Source of the DNA: Smittia aterrima | Taxonomy: Eukaryota; Arthropoda; Insecta; Diptera; Chironomidae | NCBI GenBank assembly: GCA_033063855.1 | Contig: CP093829.1 | Span: 24,645,537-24,709,536, forward strand | DNA length: 64,000 bases | Direction of reading: 5' to 3' | Part shown: piece after piece, positions 13,001 to 23,500 of the stretch | Numbering within the stretch: the first letter of the stretch is position 1 | Layout: each line of letters starts with the position of its first letter | Made by a program: the position numbers and the translations under genes | The notes under the pieces: model-generated | The model's input: the letters and a program-made list of their open reading frames with translations, nothing else | Databases searched by the model: none | What the model was told of the DNA's origin: nothing

Positions 13001-16000
13001 TGGCTTGCGAGAGACGAAGAAAACTTAATTTTGATGCTGCTAATAAATATTTTTTTCCATAAACTGATTGCATCTAACCTTCACTCAATTTTTTTTGTGA
13101 ATGAGAAATAAAATTTACAATGTTACGTGCCAATCAGTTTCCTAAGCAATTCTCTATTGAGAATACTTAAAATGTTCAACAGAAATAATTAAAATTGGCA
13201 TAACTTTGCATATCGTCAGGGATCAGACAGTAATTAGAGAACAATTGCTGTTTAGCTCGACTACAGGTTGATGAAGGCATTTCTCTATTTTAACGAGTAA
13301 TGAACGAGTTCTTGACAGATGAAACTTTAGAACTTCTAAAGATTTTGCTTAAACTTCGATGAAAGAAACGGAAGCCGTCAGAATCGTTTGAAAAGAAGTT
13401 CAAACGATGGAAACTTTTTTTTTTCGAGAATTTAATCTGTTTATGGTTTTTTTCCAGACACTCCTCTGAAAACTCGGATAATCCAGTCACGGAAAATTGA
13501 GTAGTTGAAGCTTATAGCGATTGTTATCTTCATGCCTGAGCTTGTGGCAATCTAAACACATACCTTTGTTCGAAATATTGTTGGTGACATTCTGCCAGAA
13601 GTTGAGGCGGCAGCCGAACACACGCATCTCTCTAACGCGCTCTTTCATATTCCCCAAAACACTAGTCTCCGTAAGGCTCACGCACGGAATCATTTACACC
13701 GCTTATCCGTGCTCACAAACTTAGATTTTTCGACATCAACTTATTGTAGCTTCAATCGAGAGGCTTTAATTAACTTTGGTTGTGAGTTTAAGCATTTAAG
13801 GAGTGGCCGGGCGTAGCTCAACGCGCTTCTCTCACAATATAGCAGCAGCTTCACTATTCACTCTGTAACTCTATTTAATCAGTTCTCAATGTGATGCGCT
13901 GTTGTGTAATTTCAGTTTTATTCACATAAGCAATTCCGTTGAGATTACTCCATAAATTTGGCGAAGAGCATTCCTTGGTAGCTCAAGACTCACTACAACG
14001 ATTTATTTTATAAGCGTAAAGTCTCACTGGCAAATTGTTTTGTGTTTTCATTTTTTGGCGATTGCCGAAATGCTAGAACAAGCAAGAGACGACGATAAGT
14101 CAAACTTGAATTTCCTTTTGAGTTGAAGACTTCAACTGAGTCGCAATTTTGCTTTATCAAGAATTTATCAGCAGCACTCGACCAATTTCGATGTGCAAAA
14201 GGGTGAAACTTTGCTGCTGCTGCTGATGTCGTTATTTGCATTTAGCACCATAAAGACCTCGCTCTGACTCGATGGATATAAAACAAGATAAACCTGATTT
14301 TCTCTCCATTTTCTGCTGCGTGGACCTTTCGTCCGACAAAATGGCAAAGCTGAAATGAAGAGAAAGAACCAGTCGAAATGCAAAATTGCGCTCAACAACC
14401 GTTACTCTGACCACAACAAGACAACGTACGATTGAATCTCATTGAAGATCAATCATTAATTTAAATCGTCTCGTCATCAGAGAAAGATTGAACGTGTAAG
14501 TCGACTCGAAATTCTTTCAAAACTGCTCACTCACTTCCTTCTAAAATAAGGACAACACAAAGGAATAAGTGTCAGCTGTCTAGATTAATTCTTAGTTGAG
14601 GCAACAAGTTAAAGAGCTTCGGAAGGGTCTAATCGACTTCTTTTTTTCAGTTACAAAAGTAAACTCAAGAAATGTTTCCGTCTAATGTCTGATGAATGAG
14701 CTCATTAATAGAAGATAACAAAAAAATATTTCGGTTCGTACTTTAACAACTACAGGTAGTTCCAATTATTAGAAGCACAATTCTACTTCTGGAAACAAGT
14801 CATGAAGTGAACAACATTAATTCGTCAGCCGCTTATTCGAATGAAAACACAAAACTAATGAATTTGCTTAGCAGAAATTTTACGATTTTTTTTCTTAAAC
14901 TTCTCTCGCACTAATCTCACCAATAATTGAAATGTCTAAATTCTTATTCTTTAAAAGAACTTTCAACTAAAAGAGGTTTAAAATCTTAAACGCATTGTTT
15001 AAACAGAAGAGAAAGAGGCTTTTGTCTGCCCGAACGACACACGTCCTCGAGAGTCGCGTCTTGATCGTAAGAAATTCAAATATAACTAAACTCCGAAATA
15101 AGAAAAATTGAAGCTTGTGTTAGCGAGTTTTTGTGTTTTGCCTGGACTGAATGCAATGAGCCTCAGCAAACCACACAGCCAGACGATCAGCACAACCACA
15201 ACCTCAATCAGACGATAGAAGAATGTTGTAAAACTTGATTTTCTTTCTTTTCTTCAGTGTTTGTTTATGAACTTTTCAACAGCAAATGTTGCTATCGTGT
15301 GTTAACTGTCTTAAAGTATAAAACAACATAGATAATGTTAGCTCACATTGAGTGTTAGGCATGTAAGCAGATGATTTGAAAGAGAAGCTTGAGAATGATT
15401 GTCTCAAGAGTTATGTGAGAAACAATTTAGACTTGACGATCAAGCTTCAAGTTTATCGATGATGAAGAAATGTTGAAGCATTGAGAATATGTTTGCACAC
15501 TTGTGCATGGAGATCTCAGTCGTCCAACACAACCCAAAACATTCACATTAGTTATCGCTTCGTTCTCTTTTTCCTTAATTTCATATTCCCACATGTTGGG
15601 AGTTTATCGAGTCAAAATGTTGTGCGAGGCATAAAAAATAAACTTCTTACTTAGTTTCGGAGATTTCCAAGACGTGTGAGAACACGTTGCGGTCATACTT
15701 AAAATAAATGAAATCTTCATGATCGTTCTAAACTTTCTTAGAAGATGAGTCGAGGGTTTCCTTTACCTCTTGCAATAAAATACCTTTTCTTAAAGATTTA
15801 GATGTTCTTGACAACTCATTGTCTCAAATGTCGCAAAAGAAAGATCTTAAATTGCAAAACGAGAAGCAATGAAACTTAATTATGATATTCAAAATGCAAT
15901 TATTGGTTTGATCTCGAAGAAAATTACAAAGTTGACGAAGTTCTCAAGAAAGAAATGAGCGCATTCGAATGTTTGTGTTATGCAAAGTCGAAGTAAGTTT

Positions 16001-18202
16001 CTTCCAGTTTTATTATTTGTTACATTTAAACCGGTTTCTCTGTTTCTCCAATATTCTTCGCTGTGTTTTTCAACCTGCCTAACTTATCGTTTTCTCAATT
16101 ACTCTCTCGCGCCGTCTTTCTTAATGGTACGAGTCATTAAAGAGGTCACGGATCGCTGGTTTGCGTTGTCGCTTTAGTCATAACCCCGGAAAGGGTGGAA
16201 ATTCTCTTTTATGTTCATGCAAGAAATATTTCAAATTACGCGAGTGAGAACTTAGAAATCGTCTCTCAAGCCGAAAGCCGTCGAAATATTTCCATAATTT
16301 TATGCTGCGATTCTCAGCTTGCAATTAGATAAGAAAAAGATGAACTCACTTTTGCTGTTGTTGTTCTTCTCTGGCCAGTTTGTTGTCACAAGACAGCCCA
16401 AAGCGGTTCGACTAACGTTTTTACAACACGACCATTTGTTGATTTTAAAAAGTCCTGGATGGTAACGAAATGACTTTGGCGAAAAATCCTCTGAGACTGT
16501 AAAGCAAACGACAAAGTTGAGAATTGAGATTTCTTCCCGCAAGAGCACTAACCTTTTCTTATGGCTCTGATCCAATCACTGCGCTCTTTATCGGTTGTCG
16601 CAACAAGATAAAGAGTGTACGTTGGCAGAGTATTATTAATTCCTGCTATGTTATTTAATTCCGAGTATCCAATTTGAAAAGGATATCCCTGAAAGGATTC
16701 GTGTGATTAATTGCTGAACGAATCAAGAGAAAAGATTGTTTCTTACGTTAGGCGCTGACGCATCACCTCCGTCTCCATGCAAGATTGCCGGTTCAACTAA
16801 TTTTATTCCTCGAACATCAATACGACCGCGTTCACGACGTTTCTGAAAATAAATGTTTATTATTATTATTATTGAAGCAATTGGAAGCCGGGCACTTGAA
16901 TCGATTGAATATTGTTAAGGGCGACAAGCATTCGTGTGAACAAAATTGAGATTTTAATTCACTTGTAATGAGATTTAGCAGAGGAGAACTTCCTTTTCAT
17001 CAAATCAATGAGAAAATTCGAGTGTTTACGAACCGGTCTCTTTATTGCTAAGGAAGTGTAAGCAGTCACCCGCGAGATTGTTTTTCTTTTTTCAGGATTG
17101 ACAGAAGAGCAGGGAAAATGGTTTAGTTGCCGTATGGTTTTATTGATTTTTCTCGGATCGTTCGCAACGAACAATAAACTCTTTCCCTTTCTAGTCAAAG
17201 CCGAGGATAGGATTTTGTGATTGCCGATTGAATTCACTTGGCACAACTCAACTTATTGTTACTCTGAACAATGTGTAATAACAACGATTGAATATTTCGT
17301 TTTTTCTTTTCAGCCGAAAGGTGTTTTTTGTCGCCCTTCATTCAATATTCGGTGGCAATGACGAGTTTTCTCTCAGTCTGCTTTTATCTTAACTACGTAG
17401 TCCCCTGCAAGACACTCACTCACATGCAGAGGAGAAGAAAAAAATTACCGAGCCGATGTGCAGTTTTTATCCAATTCGCTCTGAGTGATTCACTAACTAG
17501 GTCGTTCAATTTTTTCGTTTTTTCCACTTTCAAGTCGATATTTTTTCAATTGTTTGATTCAGATTTATCAAGGAGACTTGTTTGGGAAAGTGTTTTTAGC
17601 TAATCTACTGGGGAATGCAAAAGAACAGAAACTTATTTTCCAGACTCGAAACCGATTGCACTTTTACTTATGGCGATCAACTTTGAAACTACACTGCTTT
17701 CGCTGTTTTTCAGGGAGGGTCCTGATGCAGAGATGGGTGCAGGACAGAACAAGAAGCAAACGAAAGGCAAAAACATGAAATTTTAGATTTCCGACAGCCC
17801 TGCACTTGTCAACAATTATCGGCGCATGAGCAAGGGAAAGTTTCCAAGTGAGAAATATTTATGAGGAAAGGACGAAGAGAACGAGAAACTCACTGCAATG
17901 AGGGAGCGAATTAAAATGTTTTGCGTTACAGAAAAAAAAAGAAAAAAACTTTGCTACAATCACTTTGTCACCGCAACCATTCAAAAGAAGCATATTCACT
18001 CGCCAGCACAATCTCAGTTGTCTCTATATACAAAATAATAAAATAATAAGCTCACCTCTCTTCCACCCTCACAATAATCAAAATAAACTAAAAACGATCG
18101 CGACAACTCAAACCATCGCCGCTTATAATTAACCAAAGACCATTTCTTTTTATTCTGTGATCGTTTGATCATTGCACCACTCTCTATTACAGGATCGCCC
18201 AT
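7096..18202 (-). CDS. Btk29A: Tec-family tyrosine kinase Btk29A (PH-TH-SH3-SH2-kinase)
   Basis: Non-receptor tyrosine kinase, known in Drosophila for ring-canal growth, epithelial morphogenesis and germline control. Coding exons: 18202-18056, 16842-16747, 16688-16553, 16496-16350, 9353-9139, 9067-8939, 8868-8788, 8727-8597, 8539-8217, 8162-7963, 7905-7765, 7694-7457, 7391-7258, 7194-7096; phases agree throughout, giving about 738 residues. Domains: PH about 5-130; Btk zinc motif YHPGL..WSCC..GC (His and three Cys present); Ser/Asn/Gln-rich linker about 175-290; SH3 about 297-353 (ALYPF-like SLYPFKA); SH2 about 361-455 (GCFVVRKSS with the phosphotyrosine Arg); kinase about 475-730 with GSGQFG, AVKMM lysine, HRDLAARN, DFG and the activation-loop tyrosine in DDQYTSS. 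All catalytic residues are intact. Odd point: the donor after the exon ending at 7765 reads GA, not GT. A 7 kb intron separates the PH-TH exons from the rest. Confidence 0.96.
9353..9423 (-). other. Candidate alternative N-terminal coding segment for a short Btk29A isoform
   Basis: Reading upstream through the acceptor of the exon that starts at 9353, the frame stays open and contains in-frame ATGs, the first good one at 9423 (MSSLTQRMNPLINH, then into the Ser/Asn-rich linker). A transcript starting in the large intron would give a protein without PH and TH. Drosophila is known to make a short Btk29A protein lacking these domains. That this segment is transcribed is inference; the open frame could be chance over about 50 codons. 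Confidence 0.3.
9517..16349. other. Large Btk29A intron, no supported gene inside
   Basis: About 7 kb between the Btk-motif exon and the linker exon. It holds many short frames on both strands (longest about 90 codons) with low-complexity Phe/Ser/Lys/Arg composition and no recognisable domain or paired splice sites. Size and position suit internal promoters or enhancers, but I recognise no specific site. Confidence 0.55.
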
Positions 18203-19042
18203 GATTAGAACTTTTCTTTAATATCAATCTGAACAGCCGGCTGTCTCTTGATACTCTCGTGAGATATTGTGAGAAATGATCGAAGAAAAAAAAAGTCACT
18301 TCCTCACACTGATGAGTTTGTTTTGCAAATAAGGTATTTTAGAATCGAAATATTGTGGGTAGGTTCTATTGTGAACTTCATGAACTACTCTATAGAATTG
18401 TTGAAACGAAAACAAGATTAAAATGTGCTATGAGCAAACTTTTGTTTTGAAACTGTCACTGACACTGATTTCTACATCCTCTCAACACGAATTCCGTTTA
18501 AGCAAGCTACGAGAGATGATCCTGAGAACAACCATTGAAGAAGAGTTGTTCAGCTCTTGCTTATTTGAGTGAGAATCACGGAAACATGAAATAAACTTTT
18601 ACACAACTTTTTACTTATAAATGACACTTATAAAGCGCTTCGACTCAGCGGGAAATTCGAAGAGTTTGAGTCGATTTAATTCAGCTCGTTTCGTGCTTGT
18701 GTGTACAAAGTCATTTGTTTATTATTGCGAAGACAATTAAATTTTTTTAATTTGATTGACCTTGATGTCGCTCCGACGACAAATTCTTACGATTTGTGAA
18801 ATTATAGACGACGACATGACGATGCAAATTTATGTTGGATCATCTTTCCTCCTTCAAATTGAAAAATTGATTCAATCGAACGTGATATTTCATATCCGAC
18901 AAAAATATTAAATTGCAAGATTTCAAATTTTAAAAATGTTTTTTTTATTGAAAAATATTTACAGACGATAAAGTCAGCTGATGTTTCAATGTTTTGTCTG
19001 TTGCTTAATGCTTCATTTCTCTCTGTTTATGTATCTCAAATA
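18203..19042. other. Spacer with Btk29A 5' UTR/promoter and DM9-1 3' UTR
   Basis: Holds the upstream region of Btk29A (start ATG at 18202) and the 3' flank of the DM9 gene ending at 19043. No reading frame or RNA gene recognised. Confidence 0.5.
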
Positions 19043-19627
19043 TCATGTTACGAGAACTTCGTAATCAGAGAATTCAAGTTCCTTCATAGTTTCTTCAAAA
19101 TCAGGAATATAACAAATTCCGTACGAAGGATGAATCTTGCCGACTAAAAGATTTCCTTTATGCATTCGTCTTCCAATGTAAAGAGATTCTCCATGTTCAG
19201 TGTATCCGGCTATGAAGGCGTTGACTGGAACTTCGCCGCCTTTGCTTGTCACCCAATTATTGCTCGAGCCACCGCAGAGAATCTCGTAATCCGTCTTTCG
19301 ATGTGCTTCAAAACCCCAAGAAAGAAATAGAGAATTCTGTGAGGACAAAACGCTTCCTAAAAAATATTGAAATTGTAATTTGAATAATTTGATTAAATTT
19401 GTTCTCACCTGGCGTCAATGCATTGTTGTGTAAGGCTCTTCCAATGTAAATTATCTCATTCCCAACCTTTCCTCCTTTCATTGCATTCTTGGGAATTGTA
19501 TTATCAGGACAATCAACCCAAAAAGGAATTTCGTCCGCACATGTTTCTTCTGCAACAGAAAAGTCAAATCTGAAGAAACTTTCAATGAATCCACTGAGAC
19601 ATTTGATTGCTTACTGCTCTTAGACAT
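19043..19627 (-). CDS. DM9-domain (DUF3421) protein 1
   Basis: Exons 19627-19615 (13 coding bases), 19549-19409 and 19356-19043; phases agree, giving 155 residues. Two DM9 repeats are visible: the first around EIPFWVDCPDNTIPKNAMKG..IYIGRALHNNALTPG, the second around NWVTSKGGEVPVNAF..GESLYIGRRMHKGNLLVGKIHP. No signal peptide is seen, so it is probably cytosolic. DM9 proteins in flies, mosquitoes and molluscs are small lectin-like proteins, several of them infection-responsive; mannose binding is shown for oyster members. Function here is inferred from the family. It lies head to head with a paralogue 269 bases away. The second intron is absent from that paralogue. Confidence 0.9.
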
Positions 19628-19896
19628 TTATTTTCTTTATTATCACTCAAAGTTATTGCGAAATAGATTAAAAATATTTAAAAAATTACATCGAAAAGCG
19701 AAAAAGATTTAAAGAAGACTTGCACAAGAGAGAAATAAAGTTTCTGAGAGCGAAGCATTAAACACTAACAAAACATTCATTTTTCAAGCGATTCCGGTCA
19801 AAGAGTAAAAACAAAACAATTCTGAGTCATTCAGTTTATTTTATTTCATGATCTGACGACTAAAATAATATCTGGCGAATAATTAAAGATCTGAAG
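19628..19896. promoter_or_regulatory. Shared 269-bp divergent promoter of the DM9 pair
   Basis: Short AT-rich spacer between the two start codons of a head-to-head paralogous pair. I looked for GGGRNNYYCC-type NF-kB sites and saw none. Co-regulation of the pair is inferred from the arrangement only. Confidence 0.5.
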
Positions 19897-20400
19897 ATGA
19901 ACAGTAAGTGAATCAAAGAATATTTTCATAAATATTTCAAACATTGTTTTACTTTAGAATTCTGTGGAGACGAAATTCCATTTTGGATTCCATTTGACGG
20001 CGTGAACATTCCGAAAAACTCTGTGAAAGGTGGAAAGGATGGAAATCAAACGCTGATCATAGGACGAGCTAGGCATTGTGGATCTCTTACTCCAGGGAAG
20101 ATTATGAAAGACGACAAAGTTTGCTTCATCCCTTGGGGCTGTGTGTCTCGTGAGAAAGAAGATTTCGAAATCCTGATGAACTCCTGTGATAGCAATTGGG
20201 TTGCAGCAGAAGCTGGAAATGTTCCAGTGAATGCATTTGCTGCTGGCCACAGTGAGCACGGAGAAACACTTTACATCGGCCGAGTATTTCACGAAGGAAC
20301 GTTGACAATCGGAAAAGTTCAACCAAGTCATGGAGTTTGTTACATTGCGTTCGCAGATAAGGAATTAAACTTTAAGAAGTACGAAGTGTTTGTAGTTTGA
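19897..20400 (+). CDS. DM9-domain (DUF3421) protein 2
   Basis: Exons 19897-19903 (ATG AAC A, then GTAAGT) and 19958-20400; 149 residues. The first intron interrupts the gene at the same place and phase as in the divergent neighbour (M-x-K, then C-x-D-E-I-P-F-W), which shows common origin; the neighbour's second intron is missing here. Two DM9 repeats: IPFWIPFDGVNIPKNSVKGG..LIIGRARHCGSLTPGK and NWVAAEAGNVPVNAFAAGHS..TLYIGRVFHEGTLTIGKV. No signal peptide. Lectin-like or immune-related role inferred from family. The stop lies 162 bases from the stop of the convergent kinesin gene. Confidence 0.92.
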
Positions 20401-20562
20401 TAATGTTTATTTGCAAGTGATCCTTTGCTGGTGATAAATTTTCCGATGAATTACAAGAATTATATGAAATGTTATGAAAAAAGAAATAATTACACAAAAA
20501 TATTTACACAAAAAGGAAAATTATTCGAGTTAAGTTGATTAGCCGCAAATCACAATTGGCTT

Positions 20563-23500
20563 TCACTCGTTCTTAGCGGAATTTGCTTCAGCGACTTGCT
20601 GGCGTAAGACATTAATTTTCTCAAGCCGAATATCACAAATGGTCTTCGTTCTTTCGTATTTGTCTTGAAGACGAGCCAAGAATTCTTTCTGTGAAGCTAG
20701 TTCTTCCTTAAACTTAGAGATGTCATCGTTGCGAAGATTACACAAACGTCGAGCCATGTCGTATTTCTTCTGAAGGAACTCGAGATCATGAGTGAGCTTC
20801 TCAACTGCAGACTTGGTGTCATCAGTTTGATGTTCATTAACTTTGGCTTCGATCTCTTGGAGTTTCTTTTTCAAAATAAGATTCTCGCTTTCTAATGCTT
20901 TGTACTCGGAAGCTCTGGCGTTGTTGTTTGTCGTGTTTTCCTTATCGACAGTAACCAACTCCTTCAAACGTTCTTGCTGTTGATGAGACAAAAATTAATC
21001 TTCAAGTTTTTAAATACAAAGATTTGACTTACCTTGTCCACAAAATTGGTATCAGATTGACTAGATTGGCTAAACGTTTGCTTTTTCGGCAACTTTTGAT
21101 TCTTCTTCAAGTGAACGACAGTTTCTTCCAACGTCGTAATCTTTTCAGTGAGTTCGTCGAGCATTGACTTTGTTTTGTGATGGCTTCGCACTTCCTTCGC
21201 CAAAAGCTTTTTCTGCTCCTCGATGTCTAACTTCAATGGATTGCGATCGCCCAAGCGTTTCATTGTGGAAATCTTGCATTCCTTTTGGCGGATCTCAATT
21301 TGAAGCTGTTTGATTTGTTCTTGGAGCTCAGAGCAACGACATATCTCACTAACGTTATCAGTCTGACAACCATTGTCAATGAAACGCTCCCATGATGACA
21401 AACGACGACGTTCATCGATGACTCCTTGGCGGCGACTCTTACGCTCGAAATTTTTCTCAAGTACTCGAGTTGGTGTCGAACGAGGCTCGAGCAGTAGCTG
21501 TTGGTTTTGTGAGGCATACAAGTCTGTACTCTTGCGACTCGATGCGCGAGCTTCCGGCGATGCTGGCTTGCTGGTCGCAGCATTTTTGAGTTCGTAGATT
21601 TCGAGAACGAGCTTTTCTCGCTCATCGTTAAGCTCGCTGATAGATTTGATGTTTTCTTCTGATAATTCCTTAATCTTTTTGGAGAGAGAAGCTTTCTCAT
21701 TTTCCAGCTTAGCTAAGCTCAACTTCAAGGAAGCGACTTCCGAAGGAGCTGAACGGAATTGTTCCAGCTGCTGCTCCAACGTTTTACACAAAGATTCGGA
21801 ATTGATGAAAGTTTCCTTCAATTCCACGATTTCTGCGTTTAATTTTGGAATCACAATGTTTGACAGCTTTGATTGCTCAGCCTGCTGATCAAGGAGTTGC
21901 TTTTCAAGCAAAACTCGTTTCGCTTCGACAGCGCCGATGGTTTGAACTAATTCGCTCTTCTCACGTTCTAAGCTTTGAATTTTCTTATCGCTATCACAGG
22001 ATCGTCGCCTGAGTCGAGTCTTGATCTCTTCACATTCGTCGTTTTTGGCCTTCAACTGCATTCGTGTTGTCTTGAGCTCCTCTTCGTGAATAGCAATCAT
22101 TGAACTCATGTTTGTTGTCTCGGCATCGAGCTTTGACAGTTGAAGTTCCAAGGACTTAACTTGATCGTTCAAATTGTTGATCACGTTGTTCAATTCGACG
22201 ATGGACAAATTTTTATCCTTTTCTAAATCAGCAAGTTTGGAACTTAAGGCTTTTAGCTGTCGCTGGAAATCATCGTTTGAAGAGTCGATCACAGCCAAAA
22301 GCTTCGATTTCTCTGCAATGTTGAAGTCGAGTTGTTCTTTGAGATCGTTAACTTCCTTCGAAGAAGATGAGGCTGAGACATTCTGCTGAAGTTCTTCAAT
22401 TTCCCGGTTCTTTTCTTCGATTTGAATTTGTAACGTGTCGAACTGCTTCTTAACAATGTCCAGTTCTTCTAGAGCGTCGTCAGCAGCCTTCGCCTTTTCG
22501 ATGTATTGTTCTGCTTCCTTCAATTCGGTTGTGAGTTCGGTAACTGTTTGCTGATGTTCTTTCTTAATTGCTTCGAGCCGGGCATTCGTTTCCTTAATAT
22601 TCAAGTCAAGTTGTGCCTTAAGATCGTCAACTTCCTTCGAATCTAATGAGGAATTTACATTTTGTTGCATTTCGGCGATTTCGCGGTTTTTGTCTTCGAC
22701 GTAGGTCTCGAGAATTTTAATGCTCGATTCTTTGACAACTATTTGGGATTGCAGCTCGTCACACTTTTGCTTGAAGATCTCGAGTTCTGCCAAAGCGTCG
22801 TCAGCAGCCTTCGCCTTTTCGATGTATTGTTCGGCTTCCTTCAATTGAGTGGTGAGGTCGTTAACTGTTTGCTGATGTTCTTTCTCAATTGCTTCTAGTC
22901 GGGCATTTGTTTCCTTAACATTTAAGTCTAGTTGAGCTTTAAGATCGTCAACTTCATTTGACTCTGAGACCGAATTTACATTTTGTTGCATTTCGGTGAT
23001 TTCGCGGTTTTTGTCTTCGACGTAAGTCTCCAGGATCTTAATGCTCGATTCCTTGACAACTATTTGGGATTGCAGATCATCACACTTTTGCTTAAAGATC
23101 TCGAGTTCTGCCAAAGCGTCGTCAACTGTCTTCGCCTTTTCGAAGTAAGGTTCGGCTTCCTTTAATCGGCTTGTGAGATCTGTAACCATTTGTTTGTGCT
23201 CTTTCTCAACTGCTTTGAGTCTGGCATTCTCTTCCCCAAGTAACATAATTTCTCTTAGGCCGTCCTTCAAATCAGAAATTTCCATTGACATGTCAGTCGC
23301 TTGAGAAGACAGCTTTTCTTCTAATTCCTTCAATCGATTATTTTTCGTTTCAATTGAATCTTCGAGGTCTTTGATAACTTCCAATTTTTCACTGAACTGT
23401 CGCGACAATTGTTCGATCTCGTTAGACTTCGATTCGATAGTTTTCTGAAGCTCTGACTGTTGCATCTGCTCTTCAGTTACTTCGTCACCGTCGTGCGAAG

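Noticed and set aside
13800..13840. Sequence with a tRNA-like phrase (gggcgtagctcaac)
   Set aside because: It lacks a matching T-arm GTTCRA box and a foldable acceptor stem nearby.
21260..21700. Long alternative-frame reading frames under the kinesin coiled coil (also 23858-24223 and several on the plus strand)
   Set aside because: They are shadows of the 3.4 kb coding exon; coiled-coil codon bias leaves other frames open and none has splice context or homology.
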